DNA of 32,350 nucleotides from Planctomycetia bacterium (GTDB taxonomy: Bacteria > Planctomycetota > Planctomycetia > Pirellulales > S012-138), in NCBI GenBank assembly GCA_016177915.1, contig JACOUI010000080.1, forward strand, positions 1 through 32,350, in the 5' to 3' direction. Under the pieces are notes generated by a model that saw only the letters and a list, made by a program, of their open reading frames with translations, made no database searches and was not told where the DNA came from. Every line of letters begins with the position of its first letter. The first letter of the stretch is position 1. Of this stretch, positions 20,761-28,643 are shown one piece after another. The translations under genes and the position numbers were made by a program.

Positions 20761-22245
20761 ATGTCGTGGATCCAAAAGCTACTGGGTCAAAGCGGCAGCC
20801 GGCACGAGGCGACGTACGTGCTGGCGGTCGTCACGCTGGCGACTTATCTCGTGGCGCTCTTCCTCTTCGGCGGAACGGCCACGCGGTACCAGGCGCAAAC
20901 GAGCGTCCACCCGCACGCCGGGCACCCGCTGGCGGCGGGGACGGCGGCCGAGGGCGAGCCGCTCTCGGCCCTGAGCGAGCTTCTGTCGCAGGAAGCCGAG
21001 GCCAAGGTGCTGGCGGAGTGCGGCCTCGCCCAGCAGGGCGCAGAGAGCCTGCGCGCGGCCCAGGCCCGGTTGTCGGTCGTCGTGTCGGCCCAGGACCGGC
21101 CGCAGGGCGACGTGAAAATCGACGTCCGCTTTTACGACGACGACGCGGCCACGGCGGCGGGCGTGGCGGCGCACGTGGGTGCAGCCTATGCAGCGGCGTT
21201 TTCGGCCCGCGTCGACAAGGGCCTCGCGCGCTTGCACGCACAGGCCCGAATGACGGCCGACCAGTCCGATCAATCGTATCGTCTGGCCGACGCGGAGCTG
21301 CGGACGTTTCTGGACCAGGCGCTGGCGGCGATGGTCGAGAACCTGGCGTTAGGAACCGGCCGTCCGGTGCGGGCGGGCTACTTCGCGCGGCTGGGGCCGG
21401 GAGCTTCGTCGGGAGTGCAGTTGGCGAGCGGGCAGACGCTCACGCCGCAACAGCGCGACGTGCTCCTGTCGCAGCTTGGCGAGCTCAAGCGCGAACGCGA
21501 GCGAATGCTGACCACGATGACGGAGCAGCACCCCGACGTAGTGCGTCTGAGCGGAATGATCGCCGACGCGGAACGAAGGCTGGCGGCGGCGGGTCCGGTG
21601 CCGGCCGCGCCGGCGCCGGTGATCGTGAACCCTCTGGCCCCCGCTCCTCCCGCGGCGGCCGTGCAGCCGACCGACGGGCAGAAGCTGGCCAGGCTGCAAG
21701 AGGCGCAATTCGAGCTGGCCGAGCGATACGCCGTGCTGTCGGCCGACGTGGCGACGGCCAAGGCCGAGTTTGAAAAGCACGCGGCCGGCGAGCGCGAGGC
21801 CTTCAAGCGGTACGCCGACGCCCGCGGCGCCGACCTGGCCGCCGTCGAGACGGTCCAGGCCGAGCGGGCCATCGATCGGCCGGCGCTAAGGCAGGTGATG
21901 CTCGTGTCGCTGGCGGTCGCGCTCTTGATCGGGCTGGCGGCGGCGCGGTGCGTTCACATCGCTGCGGCGCAGTTCGAGAGCGTCGAGCAATTGCGGCGCG
22001 AGCTGCCGCTGCCGGTCATCGAGGCCGACGCCAGGTTGACGACCCAGCCCGCCCGCGGAGCGCGGATCGCCCGGTCGCTGGCCGGCGGGGCGAAGCTGGC
22101 GGGCGAGCTGGTGCTGTGCGCGGCCGTGATCTGGTTTGGCGTGATGGCCTTCTACGAGTCCGGCTTCGCGGGCGAATTCCTGTCGGACCCGATGGGCGTC
22201 CTGGCGCAGGGGATCTCGCGGACGGGCGGGGCGATGGGGTGGTAG
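20761..22245 (+). CDS. Wzz-like / polysaccharide co-polymerase-type membrane protein (494 aa)
   Basis: A short cytoplasmic start (MSWIQKLLGQSGSRHEATYV) is followed by a membrane helix (about residues 17-38, YVLAVVTLATYLVALFLFGG). A long outer region then follows, rich in Ala, Glu and Arg, with coiled-coil character (LLSQLGELKRERERMLTTMT, TDGQKLARLQEAQFELAERY). A Pro-rich break lies between. Two more membrane helices follow near the end (QVMLVSLAVALLIGLAAARC and AGELVLCAAVIWFGVMAFYE). Helix-coil-helix proteins that contain TEQHPDVVRLSGMIADAERR belong to the Wzz/GumC-like chain-length or secretion group (GNVR-type HPDV motif). It has no attached tyrosine kinase domain. The third helix and the C-terminal extension are unusual for Wzz. 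An upstream ATG at 20734 is in frame but less likely. Confidence 0.65.
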   Translation: MSWIQKLLGQSGSRHEATYVLAVVTLATYLVALFLFGGTATRYQAQTSVHPHAGHPLAAGTAAEGEPLSALSELLSQEAEAKVLAECGLAQQGAESLRAAQARLSVVVSAQDRPQGDVKIDVRFYDDDAATAAGVAAHVGAAYAAAFSARVDKGLARLHAQARMTADQSDQSYRLADAELRTFLDQALAAMVENLALGTGRPVRAGYFARLGPGASSGVQLASGQTLTPQQRDVLLSQLGELKRERERMLTTMTEQHPDVVRLSGMIADAERRLAAAGPVPAAPAPVIVNPLAPAPPAAAVQPTDGQKLARLQEAQFELAERYAVLSADVATAKAEFEKHAAGEREAFKRYADARGADLAAVETVQAERAIDRPALRQVMLVSLAVALLIGLAAARCVHIAAAQFESVEQLRRELPLPVIEADARLTTQPARGARIARSLAGGAKLAGELVLCAAVIWFGVMAFYESGFAGEFLSDPMGVLAQGISRTGGAMGW

Positions 22246-22298
22246 GTCTTTTGGAGCGCGAGACGCGGTCCCGCAGCCTATTCCGCCGGCCATCTTTC

Positions 22299-22375
22299 CT
22301 TTCGCACTCGTACTTGTCATCGTACTCGTACTCGACGGAAATCGGAGTACGATTACGAGTACGAGTACGAGAAAG
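22299..22375. repeat. Inverted repeat built of CGTACTCGTACT / AGTACGAGTACG units
   Basis: The left arm starts CTTTCGCACTCGTACTTGTC and ends in CGTACTCGTACTCG. The right arm contains GAGTACGATTACGAGTACGA and ends GTACGAGAAAG. The arms pair imperfectly around a short loop (ACGGAAAT). It lies between convergent gene ends, where it could serve as a bidirectional stem, and shares its right arm with the element at 15631-15656. Confidence 0.7.
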
Positions 22376-22401
22376 AAGACGGTTGCGAGACGCCGACGTT
22401 G

Positions 22402-23640
22402 CTACTCCGCTCCCACCATCTCCGCCCGCATCGCGTCCATCTCCGGAAACACCACGTCCAGGTCGCCCTTGAAGAGGTCGCCGATCAAGAGGTCGGTCAA
22501 GAAGCCCTTGCGGTGCGGGTGCTCTTTGACGAACTTGCCGAAGCTGAAGCCGTCGTAGTATTCGCAGACGAGTCGCCGCATCCGCTCCATGCCCTGGGCG
22601 AATTCGGCTTCCCACTTGCCGATCTGCGCGGCGGAGGTGTCGCCCTTCGCCAGGCCCTCGCAGATGGCGTCGGCCGCCATCGAGCCGGACTTCAAGGCCA
22701 GGAGCACGCCCGACGAATAGAGCGGATCGAGGAAGCCGTAGGCGTCGCCCACGACGACCCAGCCGTCGCCGGCGGCCTGCCGCGATTTGTAGGAGTATTC
22801 CTTGACGGCGCGGAACTCCGCCACGCGCTTGCCGCAGGAGATGCGCCGCTTCACCTCAGGGCAGCGATCGACCTCCTCGAAATAGATCGTCGGCCAGTCC
22901 TTGCCGGCGCGGCTTTTGAAGAGGTATCCGTAGTCGGCCACGACGCCCACGCTGACGACGTTGCGGTGCAGCGGGATATACCAGAACCAGCCGGCCTTGC
23001 CCTGCACCTGCAGGACGAGTGTGGCCCCTTCATCGCGGCCGGCGTCGCGGATCGCGCCTTCCCAGTAGGTCCAGAGGGCGGCCTTTTTGAGCAGCGGGTC
23101 CCAATCGCGCAGGCCCAGGCGGCTGGCGATCATCGTCGATTGGCCGCTGGCGTCGACGACGACGTCGCAGCGCACTTCGCGCGGCTCGGCCCCAGGCTCC
23201 TGGATGCGGACGCCGACGGCCCGCGGACCCTCGAAGAGCACGTCCAGCACGCGGACACCCTCGTGGACGTCGACGCCGTGCTCGCGGGCGTTTTCCAGCA
23301 TCAGCTTGTCGAACTCGCCGCGGAGCACCTGCCAGGTCTGCGAACATTCGTGCGGCTTGTGGTCCATGAAATAGAACGGCTCGGAGAGCTTGCCGCTGGA
23401 GCCCACGAACTGCACGCTGTACTTCTTCACGTACGGGCTGGCCCGCATCTTGGGAAGCATGTTCAGCCGCTCGAGGACCCAATAGGTCTCGGGGATGAGC
23501 GACTCGCCGATGTGGAAGCGGGGAAACTTCTCGCGCTCGAAGAGCTGGACGCGGTAGCCCTGTTGGGCGATGAGCGTGGACGCGGTCGAGCCGCCCGGTC
23601 CGCCGCCGATGACGACGACTTGGGGGTTAGGGGTAGTCAT
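22402..23640 (-). CDS. FAD-dependent oxidoreductase, flavin halogenase-like (412 aa)
   Basis: The N-terminus has the dinucleotide-binding motif VVVIGGGPGGSTAS (8-21), followed by FEREKFPRFHIGESLIPE (34-51), typical of the flavin-dependent halogenase and geranylgeranyl-reductase group. The halogenase-type GWFWYIP sequence (WxWxIP, 218-223) is present, as is VGDAYGFLDPLYSSGV, which closes the FAD site. Lysines 72-73 (YVKKYSVQF) lie where halogenases have a catalytic Lys, but alignment is needed. In known halogenases reduced FAD and O2 give HOCl, which the Lys relays to an aromatic substrate. Whether this protein halogenates or only oxidises is open. The ATG is 2 bases from the stop of the MarR gene on the same strand, so they are one operon, with the regulator first. 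Confidence 0.85.
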   Translation of the reverse strand: MTTPNPQVVVIGGGPGGSTASTLIAQQGYRVQLFEREKFPRFHIGESLIPETYWVLERLNMLPKMRASPYVKKYSVQFVGSSGKLSEPFYFMDHKPHECSQTWQVLRGEFDKLMLENAREHGVDVHEGVRVLDVLFEGPRAVGVRIQEPGAEPREVRCDVVVDASGQSTMIASRLGLRDWDPLLKKAALWTYWEGAIRDAGRDEGATLVLQVQGKAGWFWYIPLHRNVVSVGVVADYGYLFKSRAGKDWPTIYFEEVDRCPEVKRRISCGKRVAEFRAVKEYSYKSRQAAGDGWVVVGDAYGFLDPLYSSGVLLALKSGSMAADAICEGLAKGDTSAAQIGKWEAEFAQGMERMRRLVCEYYDGFSFGKFVKEHPHRKGFLTDLLIGDLFKGDLDVVFPEMDAMRAEMVGAE

Positions 23641-23642
23641 GA

Positions 23643-24134
23643 TTATGTCTCTCGCGGCCAGGGGTTGTCGGGGTCTTCATGCGGGCGGCGGGCGGTGGCA
23701 AGCAGGTCGACGAGACGCCGCAGATCGTCTTCATCAAGGTGCCCTAACTGTCGCAGATGACATTGGCGCAGCGGCGCCTCCAACTCGTCCAGGAGCTTTA
23801 GGCCCTTGTCGGTGATCCCGACCGCCACGACACGGCGGTTCTCGGCCTTTCGCTCACGCGCCACCAGCCCGCGCACCTCCAGCCGATCGAGCATGCGGGT
23901 CATGTCGGGCGAGCGCGAGATTAGCTTTGCGCCCAACGCGAGGCTGGGCAGTTTGTCGGGGTTCACCGAGGCCAACAGGCGCAGGGCGTTGTATTGCTGG
24001 GCCGACAGTCCAAGCGGAGCAAAAACTTCTTCCTCGATCACCCGCAGGCGGTCGTACGTTCGCCAGAGGTTGAGAAACGCTTCCTGTTGGAGCGAATCAA
24101 AGCGTGTGCGCGTTGGGGTTTCGGATGTGGACAT
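23643..24134 (-). CDS. MarR-family transcriptional regulator (163 aa)
   Basis: The 163-residue protein has the MarR winged-helix layout: an N-terminal helix (FLNLWRTYDRLRVIEEEVFA), LGLSAQQYNALRLLASV, a recognition helix region ISRSPDMTRMLDRLEVRGLV and the wing ARERKAENRRVVAVGITDKG, followed by the dimerisation helix LKLLDELEAPLRQCHLRQLG. MarR proteins are ligand-sensing repressors or activators, often divergent from or in front of the gene they control. The start at 24134 (MSTSETPTR) matches the start of homologous structure; the frame extends upstream, but that would swallow the promoter. The halogenase-like gene follows 2 bases later, so it is the probable target, sensing a related aromatic compound (inference). 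Confidence 0.88.
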   Translation of the reverse strand: MSTSETPTRTRFDSLQQEAFLNLWRTYDRLRVIEEEVFAPLGLSAQQYNALRLLASVNPDKLPSLALGAKLISRSPDMTRMLDRLEVRGLVARERKAENRRVVAVGITDKGLKLLDELEAPLRQCHLRQLGHLDEDDLRRLVDLLATARRPHEDPDNPWPRET

Positions 24135-24141
24135 GCCATGA

Positions 24142-24176
24142 AAGTAACAAACGAGGGAGATTGTTGTCAAGACAAT
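24142..24176 (-). promoter_or_regulatory. Candidate promoter and operator of the marR-oxidoreductase operon
   Basis: On the minus strand, TTGACA (24165-24170) and TTACTT (24142-24147) are 17 bases apart and would start transcription very near the ATG at 24134. The -35 lies in the imperfect palindrome ATTGTCTTGACAACAAT (24160-24176), with ATTGT and ACAAT arms, the kind of site a MarR protein binds. A related site, TTGTTTGACAAC, is on the other strand at 24222-24233. Inferred from sequence only. Confidence 0.45.
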
Positions 24177-24220
24177 AGTCGTTGAAACAGTAAAGGTATA
24201 TTGATGGATTCCGCCGGCGA

Positions 24221-24254
24221 GTTGTTTGACAACGGAGAAATGCACGCTTATCCT
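24221..24254 (+). promoter_or_regulatory. Candidate plus-strand promoter with a MarR-like half-site
   Basis: TTGACA (24226-24231) and TATCCT (24249-24254) are 17 bases apart. The palindrome GTTGT-TTG-ACAAC (24221-24233) overlaps the -35. The promoter would serve the DUF1501 gene at 24515, with a leader of about 250 bases that contains no other gene I can support. Confidence 0.4.
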
Positions 24255-24514
24255 GATTACCGATTGGCGCGGCCGTGCTAGCGCCAATTGCCCGCCTTGT
24301 AAAACACGCCTTGTTGTTGTCCCGCCCGAGAGCGTTGTGCCCCAAAGATCGTGGGCTTGGGGCTGCCAATGGTCTGCCTGCACGGCCGCAGGGTTGCCTT
24401 GGTTCGACCGCGAGGCATCGGGCCGTCGCCCATGGCCCGCGCTCGTCGGTCAAACGGACGGCCGTGAAATTACCAAACTTGCTGGGATCGTTCCCCAACC
24501 GAAGTGGAGCCGCT

Positions 24515-25819
24515 ATGAATCTCCTGCCCAAACCGAATCGTCGTGGGTTTTTGACCGTCGGGGCGCTGGCCGGCGTGGGAATGACCCTGGCCGACTACTT
24601 CTGGCTCCGCCAGGCCAGGGCCGACCAGAAGCACTACGACAACATCCCGGCCACGGCCGAGAGCGTGATCCACATCTTCCTGCCGGGCGGGATGGCCCAC
24701 CAGGAATCGTTCGACCCCAAGCCCTACGCCCCGGTCGAGTACCGCGGCGACCTGGGGATGTGCCAGACGAAGATCGCCGGCGAGGTTTTCCGGGCGCCGC
24801 TGCCCAAGACCTCGGAGATCGCCGACAAGATTTGCGTCATCCGGTCGATGTCGCACGGCGAGGCCGCCCACGAACGCGGCACGCACAACATGTTCACGGG
24901 CTACCGTCCCAGCCCGGCCTTGCAGTTCCCCAGCATGGGGAGCGTAGTGAGCCATGAGTACGGGCCGCGGAAGAACCTGCCGCCGTACGTGTGCATTCCG
25001 AACCAGCCCAACGAGTACGCGGGGACGGGCTATCTCAGCTCGTCGTTTGCGCCGTTCAGCCTGGGGGCCGACCCGGCCAGCGGCGGCTTCCGCGTGCAGG
25101 ACCTGGCGATGGCGGGGGGCGTGGACGACGGGCGTTTCAACCGCCGCCGCTCGGCGCTGCAGGCCGTCAACGACTACTTCGCCGAGAAGGAAAAGGCCGA
25201 CAACGTGAAGGCGATGGACACGTTCTACGAGCGGGCCTACTCGCTGATCAGCAGCCAGGAGGCGCGGGAGGCGTTCAACATCGACGCCGAACCGGCCGAG
25301 CTGCGCGATAAGTACGGCCGGAACGCGGCCGGCCAGCGGATGCTGATGGCGCGGCGGCTGGTGGAGGCGGGCGTGCGGTTCGTCAGCCTGACCTACGGCG
25401 GCTGGGACATGCACGACAACATCACGGCCGGGATGAACAACCAGTTGCCGGCGTTCGACCAGGCGTTCTCGATGCTGGTCAACGACTTGGAGAGCCGGGG
25501 CCTGCTCGACAAGACGTTGATCATGATTTCCAGCGAGTTTGGACGGACGCCGAAGATCAACGGCACGGCCGGCCGCGACCACTGGCCGAAGGTCTTCAGC
25601 GTGGTGCTGGCGGGCGGGGGGATCAAGCGCGGCGTGATTTACGGCGCTTCCAACGCCATCGGCAGCGAGCCGGAGGAGAAGGAAGTCGGTCCGGCCGACC
25701 TGGCGACGACTGTCTACCACTGCCTGGGCATCATCGCCGACAAGGAGCTGATGGCGCCCGGCAACCGTCCGATCGAGATCGTGGACGGGGGGAAGGTGCT
25801 CAAGGCAATCCTGGCATAG
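24515..25819 (+). CDS. DUF1501 domain-containing secreted protein (second copy)
   Basis: The 434-residue protein has a twin-arginine-type leader (PNRRGFLTVGALAGVGMTLA, residues 7-26) and PGGMAHQESFDPKPYAP at about 57-73, the counterpart of the [11 protein letters not shown] motif in the other copy. It also has NMFTGYRPSPALQFPSMGSV, YGGWDMHDN and MISSEFGRTPKINGTAGRDH, all typical of DUF1501. GGAG lies about 8 bases upstream of the ATG; the open frame reaches back to 24275 but gives no leader and no similarity. It is the first gene of the 24.5-32.3 kb module, all genes of which run in the same direction. It differs in sequence from the copy at 4287-5675, so it is an old paralogue and not a recent duplicate. 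Confidence 0.93.
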   Translation: MNLLPKPNRRGFLTVGALAGVGMTLADYFWLRQARADQKHYDNIPATAESVIHIFLPGGMAHQESFDPKPYAPVEYRGDLGMCQTKIAGEVFRAPLPKTSEIADKICVIRSMSHGEAAHERGTHNMFTGYRPSPALQFPSMGSVVSHEYGPRKNLPPYVCIPNQPNEYAGTGYLSSSFAPFSLGADPASGGFRVQDLAMAGGVDDGRFNRRRSALQAVNDYFAEKEKADNVKAMDTFYERAYSLISSQEAREAFNIDAEPAELRDKYGRNAAGQRMLMARRLVEAGVRFVSLTYGGWDMHDNITAGMNNQLPAFDQAFSMLVNDLESRGLLDKTLIMISSEFGRTPKINGTAGRDHWPKVFSVVLAGGGIKRGVIYGASNAIGSEPEEKEVGPADLATTVYHCLGIIADKELMAPGNRPIEIVDGGKVLKAILA

Positions 25820-25832
25820 TTGGCGTCCGTCG

Positions 25833-25932
25833 TTGGAGTACCGCCTTTAGGCGGCCGTTGAATCACGAGAGATTCCATCGTCGGCTCGCACGCCGAGAGA
25901 GCGGCCCCAAACCGGCTAAAGCCGGGACTCCA
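25833..25932. repeat. Inverted pair of the TTGGAGT/CCGCC..GGCGG repeat
   Basis: A direct copy starts at 25833 (TTGGAGTACCGCCTTTAGGC). An inverted, partly changed copy (CCGGCTAAAGCCGGGACTCC) lies at 25912-25931. Together they fill the gap between the DUF1501 and PPC genes. Confidence 0.75.
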
Positions 25933-25958
25933 GCGCTTCGACAGCGAGGAGATTCGAC

Positions 25959-28478
25959 ATGCGCGTTCGCGACGTTGCCGTGGCCTTCCTGGTCGCTGTC
26001 CTTTCCGTTGGCGGCGCTCGCGCCGCGCAGCCCAACCTGGGCGGCGTTTCACCCACGGGCGGCCAGCGGGGAACGGAGTTGGACGTCTTCCTGAATGGTT
26101 CGCGCCTGACGGACGCGCAGGAAGTGCTGCTTTACTATCCGGGGATCGCGGTCAAGGAACTGCAAGCCGTCAATGACGGCCAGGTCCGCGTGAAGTTCGC
26201 CATCGCGGCCGATTGCCGCCTGGGCATTCATGCGCTGCGCGTTCGGACGGCGAGCGGCGTGAGCAACCTGCGGACGTTCAACATCGGACCGCTGAAGCAG
26301 GTGGCCGAAGTCGAGCCGAACACGGATTTCGCCGCGCCGCAGAAGATCGAGATGAACACGACGGTTTTTGGCGTGGCCGACAACGAGGACGTCGACTACT
26401 ACCTCGTCGAGGCCAAAAAAGGCGACCGGATCAGCGCCGAGGTGGAGGGAATCCGCCTGGGGATCACGCTCTTTGATCCCTATGTGGCGATCATGGACAT
26501 GGGGCGGTTCGAGATTTCGGCCGCCGACGACTCGGCCCTGGTGCGGCAGGATAGCATCGCGTCGGTGATCGCGCCGGCCGACGGGACGTACGTCATTCAG
26601 GTGCGCGAGAGCGCGTTCGGCGGGAACGGGGCCTGCCAGTACCGGCTGCACGTGGGCAGTTTTCCGCGGCCCACGGCCTGCCTTCCCGCCGGCGGCAAGC
26701 CCGGCGAAACGCTGGACGTGAAGTTCCTGGGCGACGTGACGGGCGAGATCGTGCAGAAGGTGACGCTGCCGGCGGAAGTTCCGCCGCAGTTCGGGCTGGT
26801 GCCGGAGGACGCCAAGGGCGTCGCGCCGTCGCCCGTGCCGTTCCGCGTCGTCGATCTGGACAACACGATCGAGGCGGAGCCGAACAACGCCCTGGCCGAG
26901 GCGAACGTCTTTACCGCCCCGCGGGCGCTGAACGGCGTGATCGGCGCGCCAGGCGACGTCGATCACTACAAGTTCGCCGCCAAGCAGGGGCAGGTTTTCG
27001 ACATTCACGTCTACGGCCGGCGGATTCGCTCGCCGTTGGATTCCGTGATGGCGATCTACCGCGCTGCGGACGGCGCAGGCCTGGCCAGCAACGACGACTC
27101 GGCCGGCCCGGACAGCTTCATTCGCTTTACCGCGCCGGCCGACGGCGAATACGTGATTGGCATTTATGATCACTTGAAGAAGGGCGGCGTGAATTACGCC
27201 TACCGGATCGAGCTGTCGCCGGTGAAGCCGCAGGTGACGGTGTCTTTGCCCGAGGTGGCACGGTACCAGGACGTGACCGTGGCGGTGCCCAAGGGCAACC
27301 GCATGGCGGCGATGTTCAACGCTTCGCGGCAGGATTTCGGCGGGCCGCTGAACCTGACGGTGCCGACCGTGCCGGCGGGCATGACGATTGAGACCATGGA
27401 GATGGCGGCCAATCAAAGCAGCGTGCCGATCCTGTTTTCGGCCGCGCCGGACGCCGCACCCGCCGGTTCGCTGGCGCCGGTCATTGCGGCGCACACCGAT
27501 CCCAACACGGGCATCAAGGGCGGGTTTCAACAGAATTCGCTGCTCGTCTTGGGCAACAACCAGAGCCGCATGTGGGAGCACTCGGCCGACCGCATGGCGC
27601 TCGTGCTGACCGAAGAATGTCCGTTCAAGATCGACATCGTGCAGCCCAAGGTGCCGCTGGTGCGAAATGGCTCGATGGGCCTCAAGGTGGCGATCACGCG
27701 CAAGGAGGGTTTCACGCAGCCGATCAACCTGCGGATGCTCTACAACCCGCCGGGGGTGGGTTCGTCGAGCGTGGTCACGGTGCCCGGCGACAAGAATGAG
27801 GGGACCATCCAGCTCAACGCGAACGGCGGGGCGGAAATCCGCACGTGGAAGATCGCGGTGATCGCGTCGGCGCCGGTGGGGAACGGCACGATCGAGACGG
27901 CGAGCCAGCTTGCCGATCTTCCGATCGCCGAGTCGTTCTTTACGTTCGCGTTTCAGCAGGCGGCCGTCGAGCAAGGGCAGCCGACGGAAGTCGTCATCAA
28001 GGTGACGCACGCCACGCCCTTTGAGGGCAGCGCGGAAGTGCAGCTCCTCGGGCTGCCGAACGAAGTGACGACGCAGCCCGTGCAAATGACCAAGGACACC
28101 GCAGAGCTGGTGTTCAAGGTGGCCACGACGAAAAACTCGCCGCCGGGAAAGCACGTCACGCTGAATTGCACGGCGGTGGTCACAGCGAACGGCGAGCCGA
28201 TCGCGCATTCGCTGGGGATGGGCGTCTTGCGGATCGATCAGCCGCTGCCGCCCAAGCCGATGGTCGCGGCCGCCCCGCCGCCTCCTCCCCCTCCCATGCC
28301 GGCGCCGGCGCCGACAGAGCAAAAGCCGCCGGAGAAGCGCCTGACGCGGCTGGAAAAGCTGCGGCTGGAACGTGAAGCCGCCAAGAAAGCCGAGACCGCC
28401 GCCGCGGCGCAGCCCGCCGCACCGCCGCCCGCTGCGGGCGAGCAAAAGCCCGCTGAAGCCGCACCACCGAAACAATGA
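25959..28478 (+). CDS. Secreted protein with PPC-type domains (839 aa)
   Basis: The signal peptide is MRVRDVAVAFLVAVLSVGGA, cleaved near ARAAQP. Next is an IPT/TIG-like segment (PNLGGVSPTGGQRGTELDVF, 25-44). Two pre-peptidase C-terminal (PPC) domains each begin with an EPN and contain DxDxY-type turns: EVEPNTDF...NEDVDYYLVEAKKGDRISAE, and EAEPNNALAEA...PGDVDHYKFAAKQGQVFDIH. Further beta-rich domains follow. The C-terminus is low-complexity: PPPPPPPMPAPAP, then a charged helix (RLTRLEKLRLEREAAKKAE) and an Ala/Pro tail. Such proteins are common next to DUF1501 and DUF1549 genes in planctomycetes and probably act outside the cytoplasm, possibly binding or displaying; no enzyme motif was seen. 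Confidence 0.85.
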   Translation: MRVRDVAVAFLVAVLSVGGARAAQPNLGGVSPTGGQRGTELDVFLNGSRLTDAQEVLLYYPGIAVKELQAVNDGQVRVKFAIAADCRLGIHALRVRTASGVSNLRTFNIGPLKQVAEVEPNTDFAAPQKIEMNTTVFGVADNEDVDYYLVEAKKGDRISAEVEGIRLGITLFDPYVAIMDMGRFEISAADDSALVRQDSIASVIAPADGTYVIQVRESAFGGNGACQYRLHVGSFPRPTACLPAGGKPGETLDVKFLGDVTGEIVQKVTLPAEVPPQFGLVPEDAKGVAPSPVPFRVVDLDNTIEAEPNNALAEANVFTAPRALNGVIGAPGDVDHYKFAAKQGQVFDIHVYGRRIRSPLDSVMAIYRAADGAGLASNDDSAGPDSFIRFTAPADGEYVIGIYDHLKKGGVNYAYRIELSPVKPQVTVSLPEVARYQDVTVAVPKGNRMAAMFNASRQDFGGPLNLTVPTVPAGMTIETMEMAANQSSVPILFSAAPDAAPAGSLAPVIAAHTDPNTGIKGGFQQNSLLVLGNNQSRMWEHSADRMALVLTEECPFKIDIVQPKVPLVRNGSMGLKVAITRKEGFTQPINLRMLYNPPGVGSSSVVTVPGDKNEGTIQLNANGGAEIRTWKIAVIASAPVGNGTIETASQLADLPIAESFFTFAFQQAAVEQGQPTEVVIKVTHATPFEGSAEVQLLGLPNEVTTQPVQMTKDTAELVFKVATTKNSPPGKHVTLNCTAVVTANGEPIAHSLGMGVLRIDQPLPPKPMVAAAPPPPPPPMPAPAPTEQKPPEKRLTRLEKLRLEREAAKKAETAAAAQPAAPPPAAGEQKPAEAAPPKQ

Positions 28479-28539
28479 GCATCCGCGCGCTGTCGCCAAC
28501 CGCCGACGGTCTTTACGCCGAAGGCGTTGCACAGCAAAG

Positions 28540-28571
28540 CCCAGCCTCGCCGCCCAGCGGCGCAGGCTGGG
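28540..28571. terminator. Strong hairpin after the PPC gene
   Basis: CCCAGCCT (28540-28547) pairs with AGGCTGGG (28564-28571), extended inward by GCCGC/GCGGC. A second small stem, ACCCC-GAA-GGGGT, is at 28596-28608. There is no T-run, so this may be a dispersed repeat serving as a 3' end stem; it lies 62 bases after the stop. Confidence 0.45.
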
Positions 28572-28643
28572 TGGAGTTGACAACGAGAACGAAATACCCC
28601 GAAGGGGTTACATAGCTCCGCCCGCGAGCACGAGGTCGTCCCT

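Noticed and set aside
26049..28583. An 844-residue minus-strand open frame opposite the PPC gene
   Set aside because: It is Arg/His-rich without any domain, while the plus strand has a signal peptide and PPC motifs.
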